From contig NZ_AP017898.1 of the NCBI RefSeq assembly GCF_003609835.1, forward strand, positions 930,001 to 994,000: a DNA stretch of 64,000 nt, given 5' to 3'. Origin of the DNA: Sphingopyxis sp. FD7. Its GTDB lineage: Bacteria > Pseudomonadota > Alphaproteobacteria > Sphingomonadales > Sphingomonadaceae. The notes below the pieces were generated by a model. The model was given only the letters and a program-made list of their open reading frames with translations. It did no database searches and was not told where the DNA came from. Position numbers and translations under genes: made by a program. Positions 52,864 to 61,277 of this stretch are shown in pieces; positions within the stretch are counted from its first letter, which is position 1; every line of letters starts with the position of its first letter.

Positions 52864-53768
52864 CGCCCGCCGTTCAGCGGGAAGCGGTCGCCCATCTCCA
52901 GGCTTGCCATGGGATGAGCGAGCGGCGGGCGTGCCGTGTCACAGGCGCCGATCGGAAGAGCATGCGCTACCGGTCGCAGCGTGGCGACGATGCCGAGGTT
53001 CGGGAGAAGCTGCGCGAGTTGGCGCAGCAGCGTCGCCGGTTCGGTTATCGGCGCCTGCATATCCTGCTGCGCCGGGAGGGCGTGATGATCAACAGGAAGA
53101 AGACCCAGCGCCTGTATCGAGAGGAGGGGCTGATGGTCCGACGAAGACGCAACCGGCGCCGGGCGATCGGTGCGCGGGCGCCCGCACCGGTGCTCGCGCT
53201 GCCGAACCAGCGGTGGAGCCTCGACTTTGTGCATGATCAGATGGCGTCAGGTCGGCGGTTCCGGGTGCTCAACATCGTGGACGATGTCACGCGGGAGTGC
53301 CTGCGCGCGGTGCCCGACACGTCGATCTCCGGGCGCCGGGTCGTGCGCGAGCTCAGCGATCTGATCGAGGAGCGCGGCAGACCGGGGATGATCGTCAGCG
53401 ACAATGGGACCGAGCTGACATCGAACGCGGTGCTCGCATGGTGCGGTGAGGTCGGGGTCGAGTGGCATTATATCGCGCCGGGCAAGCCGATGCAGAACGG
53501 CTATGTCGAGAGCTTCAATGGCCGGATGCGCGATGAGCTTCTGAACGAGACGCTGTTCCTCGACCTCGATCATGCCCGCACAGTGATCGCGGCCTGGGCC
53601 GAAGATTACAACCAGGCGCGGCCACACTCGGCCCTTGGATATGAGACACCGGCGGCGTTCGCCGCCGAACTGCATAAGCAATGGCCTGTGCAGCTACGCC
53701 CTTCGGGCTCCGCTGCACAGGCCATTGCTTACACTGCGCTCATGCGCAACAAAGCTGCTGGGCTCTAA
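52857..53768 (+). CDS. IS3-family transposase OrfB (DDE)
   Basis: The 303-residue integrase-fold protein has DDE residues Asp123 (SLDFVHD), Asp182 (VSDNGTE) and Glu218 (YVESFNGR). It has the HTH_21 domain N-terminally. It is intact, so this IS may still be active. The last 30 codons lie over a perfect 19-nt inverted repeat (53676-53694/53712-53730) that may act as a terminator. Confidence 0.94.
   Translation: MVTPAVQREAVAHLQACHGMSERRACRVTGADRKSMRYRSQRGDDAEVREKLRELAQQRRRFGYRRLHILLRREGVMINRKKTQRLYREEGLMVRRRRNRRRAIGARAPAPVLALPNQRWSLDFVHDQMASGRRFRVLNIVDDVTRECLRAVPDTSISGRRVVRELSDLIEERGRPGMIVSDNGTELTSNAVLAWCGEVGVEWHYIAPGKPMQNGYVESFNGRMRDELLNETLFLDLDHARTVIAAWAEDYNQARPHSALGYETPAAFAAELHKQWPVQLRPSGSAAQAIAYTALMRNKAAGL
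53676..53730. repeat. Long hairpin at the 3' end of IS orfB
   Basis: Perfect 19-nt arms AAGCAATGGCCTGTGCAGC and the complement, with a 17-nt loop that itself can pair (CGCCC/GGGCTCCG). It is coding in orfB. Confidence 0.85.
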
Positions 53769-53801
53769 TCCCCGCTGGTGGAAACCAGGGGGTCACGTCA
53801 C

Positions 53802-54593
53802 TCCCGCCCAACAATCCATCGTCGAGATGGAGTTGCAGCTGGACCGCGATTTCTGAAATGCTATGACCGCGCGATCAACGAGGGCGTTCCGATCACCGTT
53901 GCAGCTGGACCGCGATTTCTGAAATGCTATGACCTTCCGGCGTGCCGTAGAAGACCTGCGCTTGTTGCAGCTGGACCGCGATTTCTGAAATGCTATGACA
54001 GCCGATGCCTTGAAAGAACAAGGCTTCACGTTGCAGCTGGACCGCGATTTCTGAAATGCTATGACGCCCCATAGCGTCGGATTGAGCGTGCCCTGGTTGC
54101 AGCTGGACCGCGATTTCTGAAATGCTATGACATGGCCAGCGATCTGTTCTGGATGAAAGATGTTGCAGCTGGACCGCGATTTCTGAAATGCTATGACAGC
54201 GCTCGATAGTGCCAGCGGGACGGCCCAGTTGCAGCTGGACCGCGATTTCTGAAATGCTATGACGTCATCAGGGCTATCCCAGGCGATAGCATCGTTGCAG
54301 CTGGACCGCGATTTCTGAAATGCTATGACGGAAGGACCATCCGGGGACGCGGGACTTCCGTTGCAGCTGGACCGCGATTTCTGAAATGCTATGACCAGGG
54401 CTTTCGCCATCGCTCCCGCCACGCCGTTGCAGCTGGACCGCGATTTCTGAAATGCTATGACCGCACTGCCCGTCGAGCAGGCCGAACTTGCGTTGCAGCT
54501 GGACCGCGATTTCTGAAATGCTATGACCAGTCGGATTGGCACTATCCCTAGTAATATGTTGCAGCTGGACCGCGATTTCTGAAATGCTATGAC
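53802..54593 (+). CRISPR. CRISPR array, segment 2 (cas2-proximal)
   Basis: There are 12 complete 36-bp repeats, identical to those of segment 1, starting at 53832, 53898, 53964, 54030, 54096, 54162, 54228, 54294, 54360, 54426, 54492 and 54558. The exact period is 66 bp. Counting the spacer at 53802-53831 next to the IS there are 12 spacers. The final repeat ends at 54593. The 72 bp to the cas2 stop contain no repeat and could be leader or trailer DNA. Confidence 0.97.
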
Positions 54594-54665
54594 GGATGGG
54601 CTCTTAACTGGTTGAACTGAAACCGGAAAAGATCCCATCTGTCACTGCAAAAATGCAGCGAATCA

Positions 54666-54995
54666 TCAAAACAGGGCGAGTTGATCGGGATTTTTTCGTT
54701 GCCGCTGGCGACGTTGGCTCGAGAACCGGATGATATTCTCGTACTGCTTGTCGGTAAAGTTGAGCACATGAATCTCTCCGCGTTCGGGCAGGTGAGCCTC
54801 GATTCGCCGCAGGTAGGTTTCATAATGTTCTTTGCCATTGCAAAACCGAGCATAGATTGAAAACTGGCTCATTTCAAAGCCTTCATCAAGCAGAAACTCC
54901 CGGAATTTCGTCGCTTCGCGTGCGTGTTCCTTGGTGTCCACCGGCAGGTCGAACATAACGAATATCCACATCAGCCGGTATCCGCTCAGGTTCAT
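54666..54995 (-). CDS. cas2: CRISPR-associated endoribonuclease Cas2
   Basis: The 109-residue protein has a ferredoxin-like fold; MNLSGYRLMWIFVMFDLPVDTKEHAREATKFREFLLDEGFEM has the conserved Asp16. It forms the Cas1-Cas2 integrase complex for spacer acquisition. ATG 54995 overlaps the cas1 stop (ATGA), indicating coupling. A longer frame to 55031 exists. The C-terminus is short and basic (RRQRQRKNPDQLALF). Confidence 0.95.
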   Translation of the reverse strand: MNLSGYRLMWIFVMFDLPVDTKEHAREATKFREFLLDEGFEMSQFSIYARFCNGKEHYETYLRRIEAHLPERGEIHVLNFTDKQYENIIRFSSQRRQRQRKNPDQLALF

Positions 54996-55924
54996 GCTTC
55001 GATCGCAACTGATTGCCCGATCGAGGCCCAATCGAGAGGATCGGGTGGGTCAAACAGGGCCAGTGCCGATCTGCGTTCTTCGAAGCTTCGGGCAAGCGAT
55101 TGCGCCAGTCGCTGGGCTGCCACGGACACGGGTGATACGACTCCGCCCAAGCGGAGATCATGGCCGATCAGACGCGCCAGCCGCTGTTTCGCTTGCGTGG
55201 TGACGGCGTCGACGCCTTCCTCGCTCATCCGCAGAACCAGCGCGTCAACAAGCGGTCGGAACGGCTCGACCAGATCGTCGGCCAATGCAAAGCCGTTGAG
55301 GCGACTATGGTGGTGCAGCCCGATCGCCGGGTGAAGCCCCGCGCCGATGATTGACCTAGCGACGCAGGATCGCACGACCGTGTAGCCATAGTTCAGAAGG
55401 GCATTCGGGCCATCGGCATTCTGATCCCGACGAAAATCGCTCCCGAACAGGGCGGGCCAGTATTTCCGCGCGGCCTGCGCCTCCAGATTATCCGGGTCGC
55501 CGGAACGAACGCGCCGTGCCATCAAGGCCAGTGCGTTGGCTTCATCCCTGCCTTGCGCCGCCAGCAACGAGGCTTGCAGCGAAATCTTGGAGACAATGAT
55601 TTTCTGCCAGAGCTGTTTGAAAAGGGGACGCGGCGCCTCCCATTGTGCCCGCATTCTGGCAGCCTGAGCGTGATGACCATCAATGGGTGACATGATCGCC
55701 ACCGGCAAATGGTTGGCCGCGCACAGCACCATGATTGCACCGCGTTCGGCAAGCGCGACGACCAGGCTGGTCGTCCAGGTCACGCCGTGGGCATGGACGA
55801 TGACCGCCTGAATATCGTCGAGCGCTACGCGCCCCTGTTCCTGCCGATCAAGGCTGACGACAAGAAATCCGCGATAAGCAGAGAGATGGAGGTCGTTTGT
55901 GGCAATATCGACAATGCGATCCAT
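54992..55924 (-). CDS. cas1: CRISPR-associated integrase Cas1 (type II)
   Basis: The 310-residue protein shows Cas1 active-site positions Glu148 (NLEAQAARKYW), His205 (LHHHSRLN) and Glu220 (ADDLVEPFRP). It integrates new spacers. ATG 55924 is preceded by AAAGG at 7-nt spacing; a GTG at 55954 would add ten residues. The gene starts 49 nt downstream of the cas9 stop. Absence of cas4 and csn2 and the small Cas9 place the locus in subtype II-C. Confidence 0.96.
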   Translation of the reverse strand: MDRIVDIATNDLHLSAYRGFLVVSLDRQEQGRVALDDIQAVIVHAHGVTWTTSLVVALAERGAIMVLCAANHLPVAIMSPIDGHHAQAARMRAQWEAPRPLFKQLWQKIIVSKISLQASLLAAQGRDEANALALMARRVRSGDPDNLEAQAARKYWPALFGSDFRRDQNADGPNALLNYGYTVVRSCVARSIIGAGLHPAIGLHHHSRLNGFALADDLVEPFRPLVDALVLRMSEEGVDAVTTQAKQRLARLIGHDLRLGGVVSPVSVAAQRLAQSLARSFEERRSALALFDPPDPLDWASIGQSVAIEA

Positions 55925-55972
55925 GGCCAGCCTTTCGGGAGAGCAGGCTGGCACATCATGGATAATGACGGG

Positions 55973-58900
55973 TTAACGCGGCCCGGGGTCGAAAATGCGG
56001 CCGAGTTCATCGACGCGAACCTGGCGGGCTTTCATGTTCTTGAGCGCCGATGCCCCCGGCCCATAGAATTTGAAGGGGTCATCCGGGTTTTTGTTGCGCT
56101 CGGTCATATTTCCCGCTTCGTTGTGCTCGATCAGGAAAATCTGGCCGTTTTGTCCGTATTTCTGTACCCGCATAATCTGGCGAGGCCCGCCATCACGCTC
56201 AATCGCGATCAGATCATTCTGCCTGAGGCTCAGCACTTTCTTCGCTGCCGGGTGAGGGCGCTGTTCGATAAAGCCCGGCTGGTGAAGATCGAATGTCGAG
56301 ATAACCTGATGGACCCATCGGCCGTCCGGCATCTGCCAGACATTATAGCGCGCATTGGAATCGCCCAGATAGCCCTTGTAGGGCTTGCCTGTTCGATCTC
56401 TGATCGGAATGAGCGTGAGTCCCTCCCGAACTCTCACCCGGCGAATGCCCCTGAAGTGCGGATGAGTGCGGGAAAAGTCGAGCAAGGCCTTCTCGAACTC
56501 CTTGCCCGCAACATCGCGCGTTGCCTGCCATAATGCGTCGCGCAGAGCGGTATCGGGAATGCGATCCGGATCGGCGATGTCCTTGGGCGTCAGGCTGGCG
56601 AGCGGAACGCGGTGGACAACGACCGGCAGGCCCGTATCGCTGATCAGGCCGGTGAAGCCATAAGCCGTGTCGTTGTGCAATTTGCCGGCCGTGATGTCGC
56701 GCCCCGGTTCGGGCTTGCCCCGGCGGCCGTGATCCGCCTTGTGACTCACGGTCGCGGCCAGAATCTTCTCACGCAGTTCGTCGCGGAAACGGCGATCGTT
56801 CGGATGCCGCGCCCACGGCATAGGCAAATCTTCAAACAGCCTGTCGAGATTCTGCTTTTCGGCGCGCGCCGCCGCCTTCGCAATCTCCGCGATCAGCGCC
56901 GGCGTCATGATGCCGACCACGGCGGCGTCGATCGCGTGATGACGATGATCGAGGCGGTTCTTGGGCGCATTGCTTTCCTTATTATCCACCCAATTATGAT
57001 CGGGCAGGATGGAGTTCAGATCCCACAGGCGGCGCAACATCGCGGTCATCCCGCCATGAACGGCGAACACATGCCGCTCGCCGCGTTCGGGATAGAGGCA
57101 GGCCAGATATTTCGCCGCGATACGGGTGAGATATTGGGTATCGACCAGTTGCCGGGGCAGGAAGCTGCCTTCCTCCGCCGCATAGCGGTCCCGCGCATCC
57201 GGGCCGAAGCGCCATTGCTTCGAGCGGTGAAGGTGCGCAACCTGCTCCTGGATGATGGACCATCGGTCGGGATCATGGCCCCAGCGCTCCCAGGGGGTTT
57301 GACTGCCCTTCTCGCGGTTGCACCACGTATGGACAAGCACCTTGTTGCCAATGCCGTCATCATAGCTTTGGGAATATGGAACGATGTGGTCGATCTCGAC
57401 ATCGTTGTTCCGGATATGCGCCTGGCCGATATTCTCCCCGCAATAGGGGCAGCGGCGATTGAGGACGTCCTTGGGGTTCAGTTCCGTCCACAACCGCAGG
57501 ATCAGTCGGTTGCGCCCGGTATCGCGGACGCCCATCGTGCCCAGCTTCGCGCCACGGTCGCGTGCGGCATCGGTGTTCTCCTTGAGTTGCCGATTATAGG
57601 CGACCTTCTCCTTTTCGTTGAGCTTCAGTTCGCGCGCCAGTTCGACGAAGATCTGGTCGGGCTTTCCGTGGACCCGGATGATCGCGCTCACCAGTCTGGC
57701 CAGCTGGTTCAGCCCGATATGGACGGTGGGATTGGTGATCTTGCCGAACCGGCGTTCATTCGCGTCGCCATATTCAGGCTTGCCCGGCGCGATCTCGCGC
57801 GAGAGGATTTCACCATAGTAAGGGAGTTGGTCGAACGCTTCCCCAGTCCGGAAATCGCTGTGATGAAATCCAGCCCGTTTCGCGGCTTCGGCGTAGGTGC
57901 AGACATCAGCCTTATATTCTTTGAGCAGCGCTTTTGTCGCCGTCAGTCCAAAGCGCCCATGCCCTTCGGGCAGTTTCGCGTTGGCGACAGCCAGCGCGGT
58001 TTCGTCGTCCAGCCCATATTCGCTTTTCAGCCAGGTCAGCAGGGTGTCGCTGTCCTCCTCTTCGAGCAGCCGTTCGATGATCGTCCATTGTTCTTCGGCG
58101 CTGAAATGAAACCAGCGCGGACCAAACAGTTTCTTGTGCGAAAGTTCGGCGCGCACCTCGTCACCATCCAGCGCCTTGCGGTTTTCGCCTTCCTTGTTGA
58201 ACCGTTCGCCGTCCTTGAGTTTCAGCGTCTTGCCCAGCGTGTCGAAAGAAACCGACTTCTTGTCCTGCAACTTCAGGATCAGGGCGTCGCGCTCATCGAG
58301 CGTCAACGGGCGCCCGGCTGCACCCGGTGCAACCACCCTGAGCTGGTTGACCTCCTCATACAGGCGGCGCTGCTGGAACAGCGGATGCGCCTTGGGCAGG
58401 CGCTTCTCGTCCGTCGGCACGCCGTTGATTCCTGCGAAGGTGCAAGGACCGACAATCTGTGGCTTCAGCGGTCGTTGATATTCGATCACACGGTAAATGC
58501 CGTTCCATGCCTGCGGCGTCAGCAGGTCTGGATACCAGGCCTTTTGCGCATCCCAGATAGCGCGGAACTCGTCCAGCACATGCCGACGGTCCGGATAGAA
58601 GTCATAAGCCTTGCTGTCGGCGCGCATCCTGACGCGCTTGCCCATCGTGCCATTCGATTCATGATCGCGCTTGACCAGAAACTCGCCCAGGGTTCGCGCA
58701 CCCAGTCGCCGCATGTCCTCGTCAAGCAGCCTGGTGGCCGTGGCGATCTTGCCATCCTCGCCGGCTTTCGACGTGCGCTCCGCCTTGCGGTTGGATTTGA
58801 AACCGCGCCGCTGGTTGAGATGGAACAGCGCGCGCCCGATCTGGTGAGGTTCCAGCTTCTCGTCGAGCGCGCGAACACGCAACGCATAGGGGTCTTGCGT

Positions 58901-59185
58901 CTCCAGCGCCCTGGCCAGTTCGGGATCGGCTGGCAGCAGTCCGTGCCGACGCAATTCCCGCAGCATGGCGGAACGCCGCCCGATATAGCGGTCCCGCCGC
59001 CGCCTTGCGCCGCGCGCCTCCCGCCGTTTGACCGCCAGCGGCGTGCCGGACCCGGAAACGGCGAGCTTCGACGGCTCGCGCCCGTCCGAAAAGATGCGCA
59101 CGCCGATGTCGCGGATGCTGTCGCCGTCATAGAGGCACCAGCCGATGCTGTTGGTGCCGATGTCGAGGCCGAGACGCGTTGTCAT
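55973..59185 (-). CDS. cas9: CRISPR-associated endonuclease Cas9, subtype II-C
   Basis: The 1070-residue nuclease begins with RuvC-I (RLGLDIGTNSIGWCLY, Asp8), then the Arg-rich bridge helix (53-72, KRREARGARRRRDRYIGRRS) and REC lobe. RuvC-II is IFVELARE (Glu515). The HNH domain is about 570-640, with zinc-type cysteines Cys579/Cys582 and Cys622, His600 in EIDHIVPYS and Asn614. RuvC-III is DHRHHAIDAAVV (His750, Asp753). The C-terminal part is the wedge/PAM-interacting region. All key residues are present. The start has GGAGGGA upstream. Length is typical of II-C. Confidence 0.98.
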   Translation of the reverse strand: MTTRLGLDIGTNSIGWCLYDGDSIRDIGVRIFSDGREPSKLAVSGSGTPLAVKRREARGARRRRDRYIGRRSAMLRELRRHGLLPADPELARALETQDPYALRVRALDEKLEPHQIGRALFHLNQRRGFKSNRKAERTSKAGEDGKIATATRLLDEDMRRLGARTLGEFLVKRDHESNGTMGKRVRMRADSKAYDFYPDRRHVLDEFRAIWDAQKAWYPDLLTPQAWNGIYRVIEYQRPLKPQIVGPCTFAGINGVPTDEKRLPKAHPLFQQRRLYEEVNQLRVVAPGAAGRPLTLDERDALILKLQDKKSVSFDTLGKTLKLKDGERFNKEGENRKALDGDEVRAELSHKKLFGPRWFHFSAEEQWTIIERLLEEEDSDTLLTWLKSEYGLDDETALAVANAKLPEGHGRFGLTATKALLKEYKADVCTYAEAAKRAGFHHSDFRTGEAFDQLPYYGEILSREIAPGKPEYGDANERRFGKITNPTVHIGLNQLARLVSAIIRVHGKPDQIFVELARELKLNEKEKVAYNRQLKENTDAARDRGAKLGTMGVRDTGRNRLILRLWTELNPKDVLNRRCPYCGENIGQAHIRNNDVEIDHIVPYSQSYDDGIGNKVLVHTWCNREKGSQTPWERWGHDPDRWSIIQEQVAHLHRSKQWRFGPDARDRYAAEEGSFLPRQLVDTQYLTRIAAKYLACLYPERGERHVFAVHGGMTAMLRRLWDLNSILPDHNWVDNKESNAPKNRLDHRHHAIDAAVVGIMTPALIAEIAKAAARAEKQNLDRLFEDLPMPWARHPNDRRFRDELREKILAATVSHKADHGRRGKPEPGRDITAGKLHNDTAYGFTGLISDTGLPVVVHRVPLASLTPKDIADPDRIPDTALRDALWQATRDVAGKEFEKALLDFSRTHPHFRGIRRVRVREGLTLIPIRDRTGKPYKGYLGDSNARYNVWQMPDGRWVHQVISTFDLHQPGFIEQRPHPAAKKVLSLRQNDLIAIERDGGPRQIMRVQKYGQNGQIFLIEHNEAGNMTERNKNPDDPFKFYGPGASALKNMKARQVRVDELGRIFDPGPR

Positions 59186-59384
59186 ATACGATTCCCTCCC
59201 TCAGCTTCCATCCGCAAGGGAAGGGGCGAGCGTCGGCTCGACCCTTCCAGGCTCCACCAGCTGCAGCCCGAATCGGACACGACAAGGGCTTTTTACCACA
59301 GGTCAATCGAAGTTAAAACTCCCTACTCCATTTAAATCACTTCCGATCACGGGCCAGGCGTGGCATGGTGGCGTTGGCGACTGA
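59186..59384 (-). promoter_or_regulatory. Intergenic promoter region of cas9
   Basis: Reading towards cas9 there is a TTGACC (59306-59301), a possible -35 box, and an SD GGAGGGA near 59195. No convincing -10 is visible. The sequence TAAATGGAGTAG on the minus strand (59334-59323) lies 17 bp upstream of the -35-like box and is duplicated, as the guide-like sequence, at 59385-59396. Confidence 0.5.
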
Positions 59385-59432
59385 TAAATGGAGTAGGCTG
59401 CAATCGGACCGGCGATTTCTGAACCTCTTGAC
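59385..59432 (+). ncRNA. Guide-like segment plus degenerate CRISPR repeat (tracr-L/scaRNA-like)
   Basis: Bases 59397-59432 form a 36-nt degenerate repeat (GCTGCAATCGGACCGGCGAT.. to CTCTTGAC) aligned to the array repeat with one inserted G, one deletion and several changes. It lies on the plus strand, like the tracrRNA 30 nt downstream. The 12 nt just before it (TAAATGGAGTAG, 59385-59396) equal a stretch of the minus strand in the cas9 upstream region. The degenerate repeat can pair with the anti-repeat over about 23 bp with a single bulged G. Function is inferred. Confidence 0.7.
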
Positions 59433-59462
59433 ATCAGCCGCGATTCCTGATGGACTGAATCC

Positions 59463-59540
59463 TTCAGAAATCGCGGTCCGGTTGTTAACAAGCAACTTGA
59501 TTGCACCAAATAAGGTGGGGGCTACGGCCCCCATTTCTTA
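59463..59540 (+). ncRNA. tracrRNA
   Basis: The anti-repeat starts TTCAGAAATCGCGGTCC (59463-59479) and is complementary to the array repeat (12 perfect pairs at GCGATTTCTGAA plus more after it). It is followed by GTTG-N8-CAAC, then CACC-N6-GGTG (59504-59517), and the terminator hairpin GGGGGC-TACG-GCCCCC (59517-59532) with ATTTCTT. A perfect TTGACA (59428-59433) would place a start near 59463. It is divergent from cas9. Confidence 0.85.
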
Positions 59541-59777
59541 CCGTTGCCCAAGAAGCGGGATTCGTAGTTGTGACCGAATCCGACCGTGTGGAAATGTTCG
59601 GTTGCCCGCTAATGCCAGACTCATCTGACAAGTACCGAGCAAATCATTCGTCGTAAATGGTTGCGGGCAACCCGGATGTCGTGGCGGTTGTTTACTGGCA
59701 AGGGTACCGTGTCCTGAAGACCGCCTTGCGGGAAGCTGCTGCGGGGTGCTGATAGCCGCTCTTTGCGAGGAGCGGTG

Positions 59778-60011
59778 ATGAACGAGGATACCGGAGCGGC
59801 GGGAGCGAGTGTTCTCGTGAGTGGTCATATGAGTGATCGTATGAGCAGTCGGATCGCGGTCGTTGGCGGTCGTCGCCGTTGGTCGGTGGATCAGAAGCTG
59901 TCGATCCTGCGCGAGGCGTTCGGCCCCGACGGCTCGGTCTCGGCGACGTGCCAGCGGCACGCGGTCGGCAGCGGGATGCTTTATACGTGGCGCCGACAGG
60001 CCCTGTCGGGC
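59778..60011 (+). pseudogene. IS66-family TnpA, truncated by an IS3-type element
   Basis: The N-terminal fragment (about 78 codons) contains VVGGRRRWSVDQKLSILREAFGPDGSVSATCQRHAVGSGMLYTWRRQ, the HTH of IS66 TnpA accessory protein. The frame ends right at the IS end (60012), where a stop is created. A GTAA-type sequence near 59653 may be the IS66 left end. The 237-bp stretch before it (59541-59777) has no other supported gene. Confidence 0.75.
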
Positions 60012-60042
60012 TGATCTTCCCCCGGTTGCGCGGACACCAGGG

Positions 60043-60924
60043 TTAGCCCGTCATGCGTTGCTCGGCCTGTTCGGGGGTGAGATACCCGAGGGCCGAGTGC
60101 ATGCGGTTCCGATTATAATAGCCTTCGATATATCCGAACAGAGCCTGCCGGGCTTCGAGATGCGTTGCCCAGCGGCATTGATGGACCAGTTCGACCTTCA
60201 GCGTATGGAAGAAGCTCTCCATCGGCGCGTTGTCGTAACAGTTCCCAGTGCGGCTCATCGACGCGGTCGCGCCGATCGCAGTGAGTTGATCGACATAAGC
60301 CCCGGCGGCATATTGCGATCCGCGATCGGAGTGATGCACGAGTCCGCGTAGCGGTCGCTGCCGTTGGGCGGCCATCATCAACGCAGCGAGCGTCAGTTCG
60401 GTGCGCATGTGATCCCGCATCGCCCAGCCCACGATCTTGCGAGTCGCCAGATCGAGCACGGCGGCCAGATACAGCCAGCCTTCGCCGGTCGGGATATAGC
60501 TGATATCGGCCAGCCACACGCGGTTCGGCGCCGTGGCTTCGAAGCGCTGCGCGAGCAGGTTCGGCGCGATCGGCAGGTAATGGCGGCTGTCGGTCGTCGA
60601 GGGCCGAAAGCGGCGACCGGCAAGCGCACGGATGCCGTGGCGGCGCATCAGCCGCTCGACACGACCGCGGCTGCAGCCGCGCCCTTCCGCGCGCAGCGCG
60701 GCATGCATCCGGGGACTGCCGTATCGCCCGGAATGCCGCGCCTGGATCCGACGGATATCGCCGAGCAACACGGTGTTCGCCGTCGTGCGCATACTCGGCG
60801 GCCGATCGCGCCAATCGTAATAGCCGCTGCGCGACACACCGAGCATGCGGCACATGACGCTGACCGGCCAGGTGCCAGCATGGGCGCGGATGAACTGGAA
60901 CTTCACCGTGGCATCTCCGCGCAA
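60043..60924 (-). CDS. IS3-family transposase OrfB (DDE)
   Basis: The 293-residue protein has DDE residues Asp140 (WLADISYIPT), Asp200 (HHSDRGSQY) and Glu236 (DNAPMESFF), with HTH_21 N-terminally (RRIQARHSGRYGSPRMHAAL). It is likely made as an OrfAB fusion by -1 frameshifting at A6G (60935-60941, minus strand). Intact. Confidence 0.94.
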   Translation of the reverse strand: MRGDATVKFQFIRAHAGTWPVSVMCRMLGVSRSGYYDWRDRPPSMRTTANTVLLGDIRRIQARHSGRYGSPRMHAALRAEGRGCSRGRVERLMRRHGIRALAGRRFRPSTTDSRHYLPIAPNLLAQRFEATAPNRVWLADISYIPTGEGWLYLAAVLDLATRKIVGWAMRDHMRTELTLAALMMAAQRQRPLRGLVHHSDRGSQYAAGAYVDQLTAIGATASMSRTGNCYDNAPMESFFHTLKVELVHQCRWATHLEARQALFGYIEGYYNRNRMHSALGYLTPEQAEQRMTG

Positions 60925-61217
60925 ATGCCGACCGCTTTTTTCAGAATGTCGCGCTCCATGCGCGTGCGATCGAGTTCGCGGCGCAGCCTGGCAATCTCCG
61001 ACGCCTGATCCGCCGGCGACGCCATCGGCGATGATAGCGGCTTCGCCGCAGGCACTGTCCCCTTGATCTCCAGTGCCCGCTGCCAGCGCCTCAACATCGT
61101 CGGCATGATCCCCAGCTCACGCGCAACGTCGGTCTGCATCCGACCGCTCGTCTCCCACAGCGTCACAGCCTCGCGCTTGAACTCGTCTGTGAAATATCGC
61201 TTCCCAACCTTCGCCAT
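60903..61217 (-). CDS. IS3-family transposase OrfA
   Basis: The 104-residue protein has the HTH YFTDEFKREAVTLWETSGRMQTDVARELGIMPTMLRRWQRAL and a C-terminal coiled coil (EIARLRRELDRTRMERDILKKAVG). Overlaps orfB by 22 nt. The AAAAAAG motif in ILKKA is a standard slippery sequence for IS3 elements. Confidence 0.94.
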   Translation of the reverse strand: MAKVGKRYFTDEFKREAVTLWETSGRMQTDVARELGIMPTMLRRWQRALEIKGTVPAAKPLSSPMASPADQASEIARLRRELDRTRMERDILKKAVGICAEMPR

Positions 61218-61277
61218 CTTACACCTCCTCGCTCCAATGAGCCGTTCATCGGTGTCCGCGCAACCGGGGGAAGATCA

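Larger units (their letters stand above)
52532..53800 (+). mobile_element. IS3-family insertion sequence inside the CRISPR array
   Basis: The 1269-bp element has terminal inverted repeats TGACGTGACCCCCTG (left) and its complement CAGGGGGTCACGTCA (right, 53786-53800). It carries orfA and orfB with an A-rich frameshift site at their overlap. Flanking bases (GAT on the left, CTC on the right) give no direct repeat. The right flank lacks the rest of the interrupted CRISPR repeat. Confidence 0.93.
60012..61277 (-). mobile_element. IS3-family insertion sequence (second type)
   Basis: The 1266-bp element has perfect 27-nt inverted repeats: TGATCTTCCCCCGGTTGCGC at the left, completed by GGACACC, and the complement at 61251-61277. 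It encodes orfA and orfB on the minus strand. Flanks GGC and CTG do not match, so no target duplication is visible. Confidence 0.92.

Noticed and set aside
54594-54665. CRISPR leader next to cas2
   Set aside because: The 72-bp stretch could be a leader, but the crRNA sense is towards cas2, so this would be the downstream side. No evidence decides it, so it is not listed as a leader.
56612-59335. A 907-codon plus-strand frame opposite cas9
   Set aside because: It is the complement of cas9 codons and covers the regulatory region too. No domain features.
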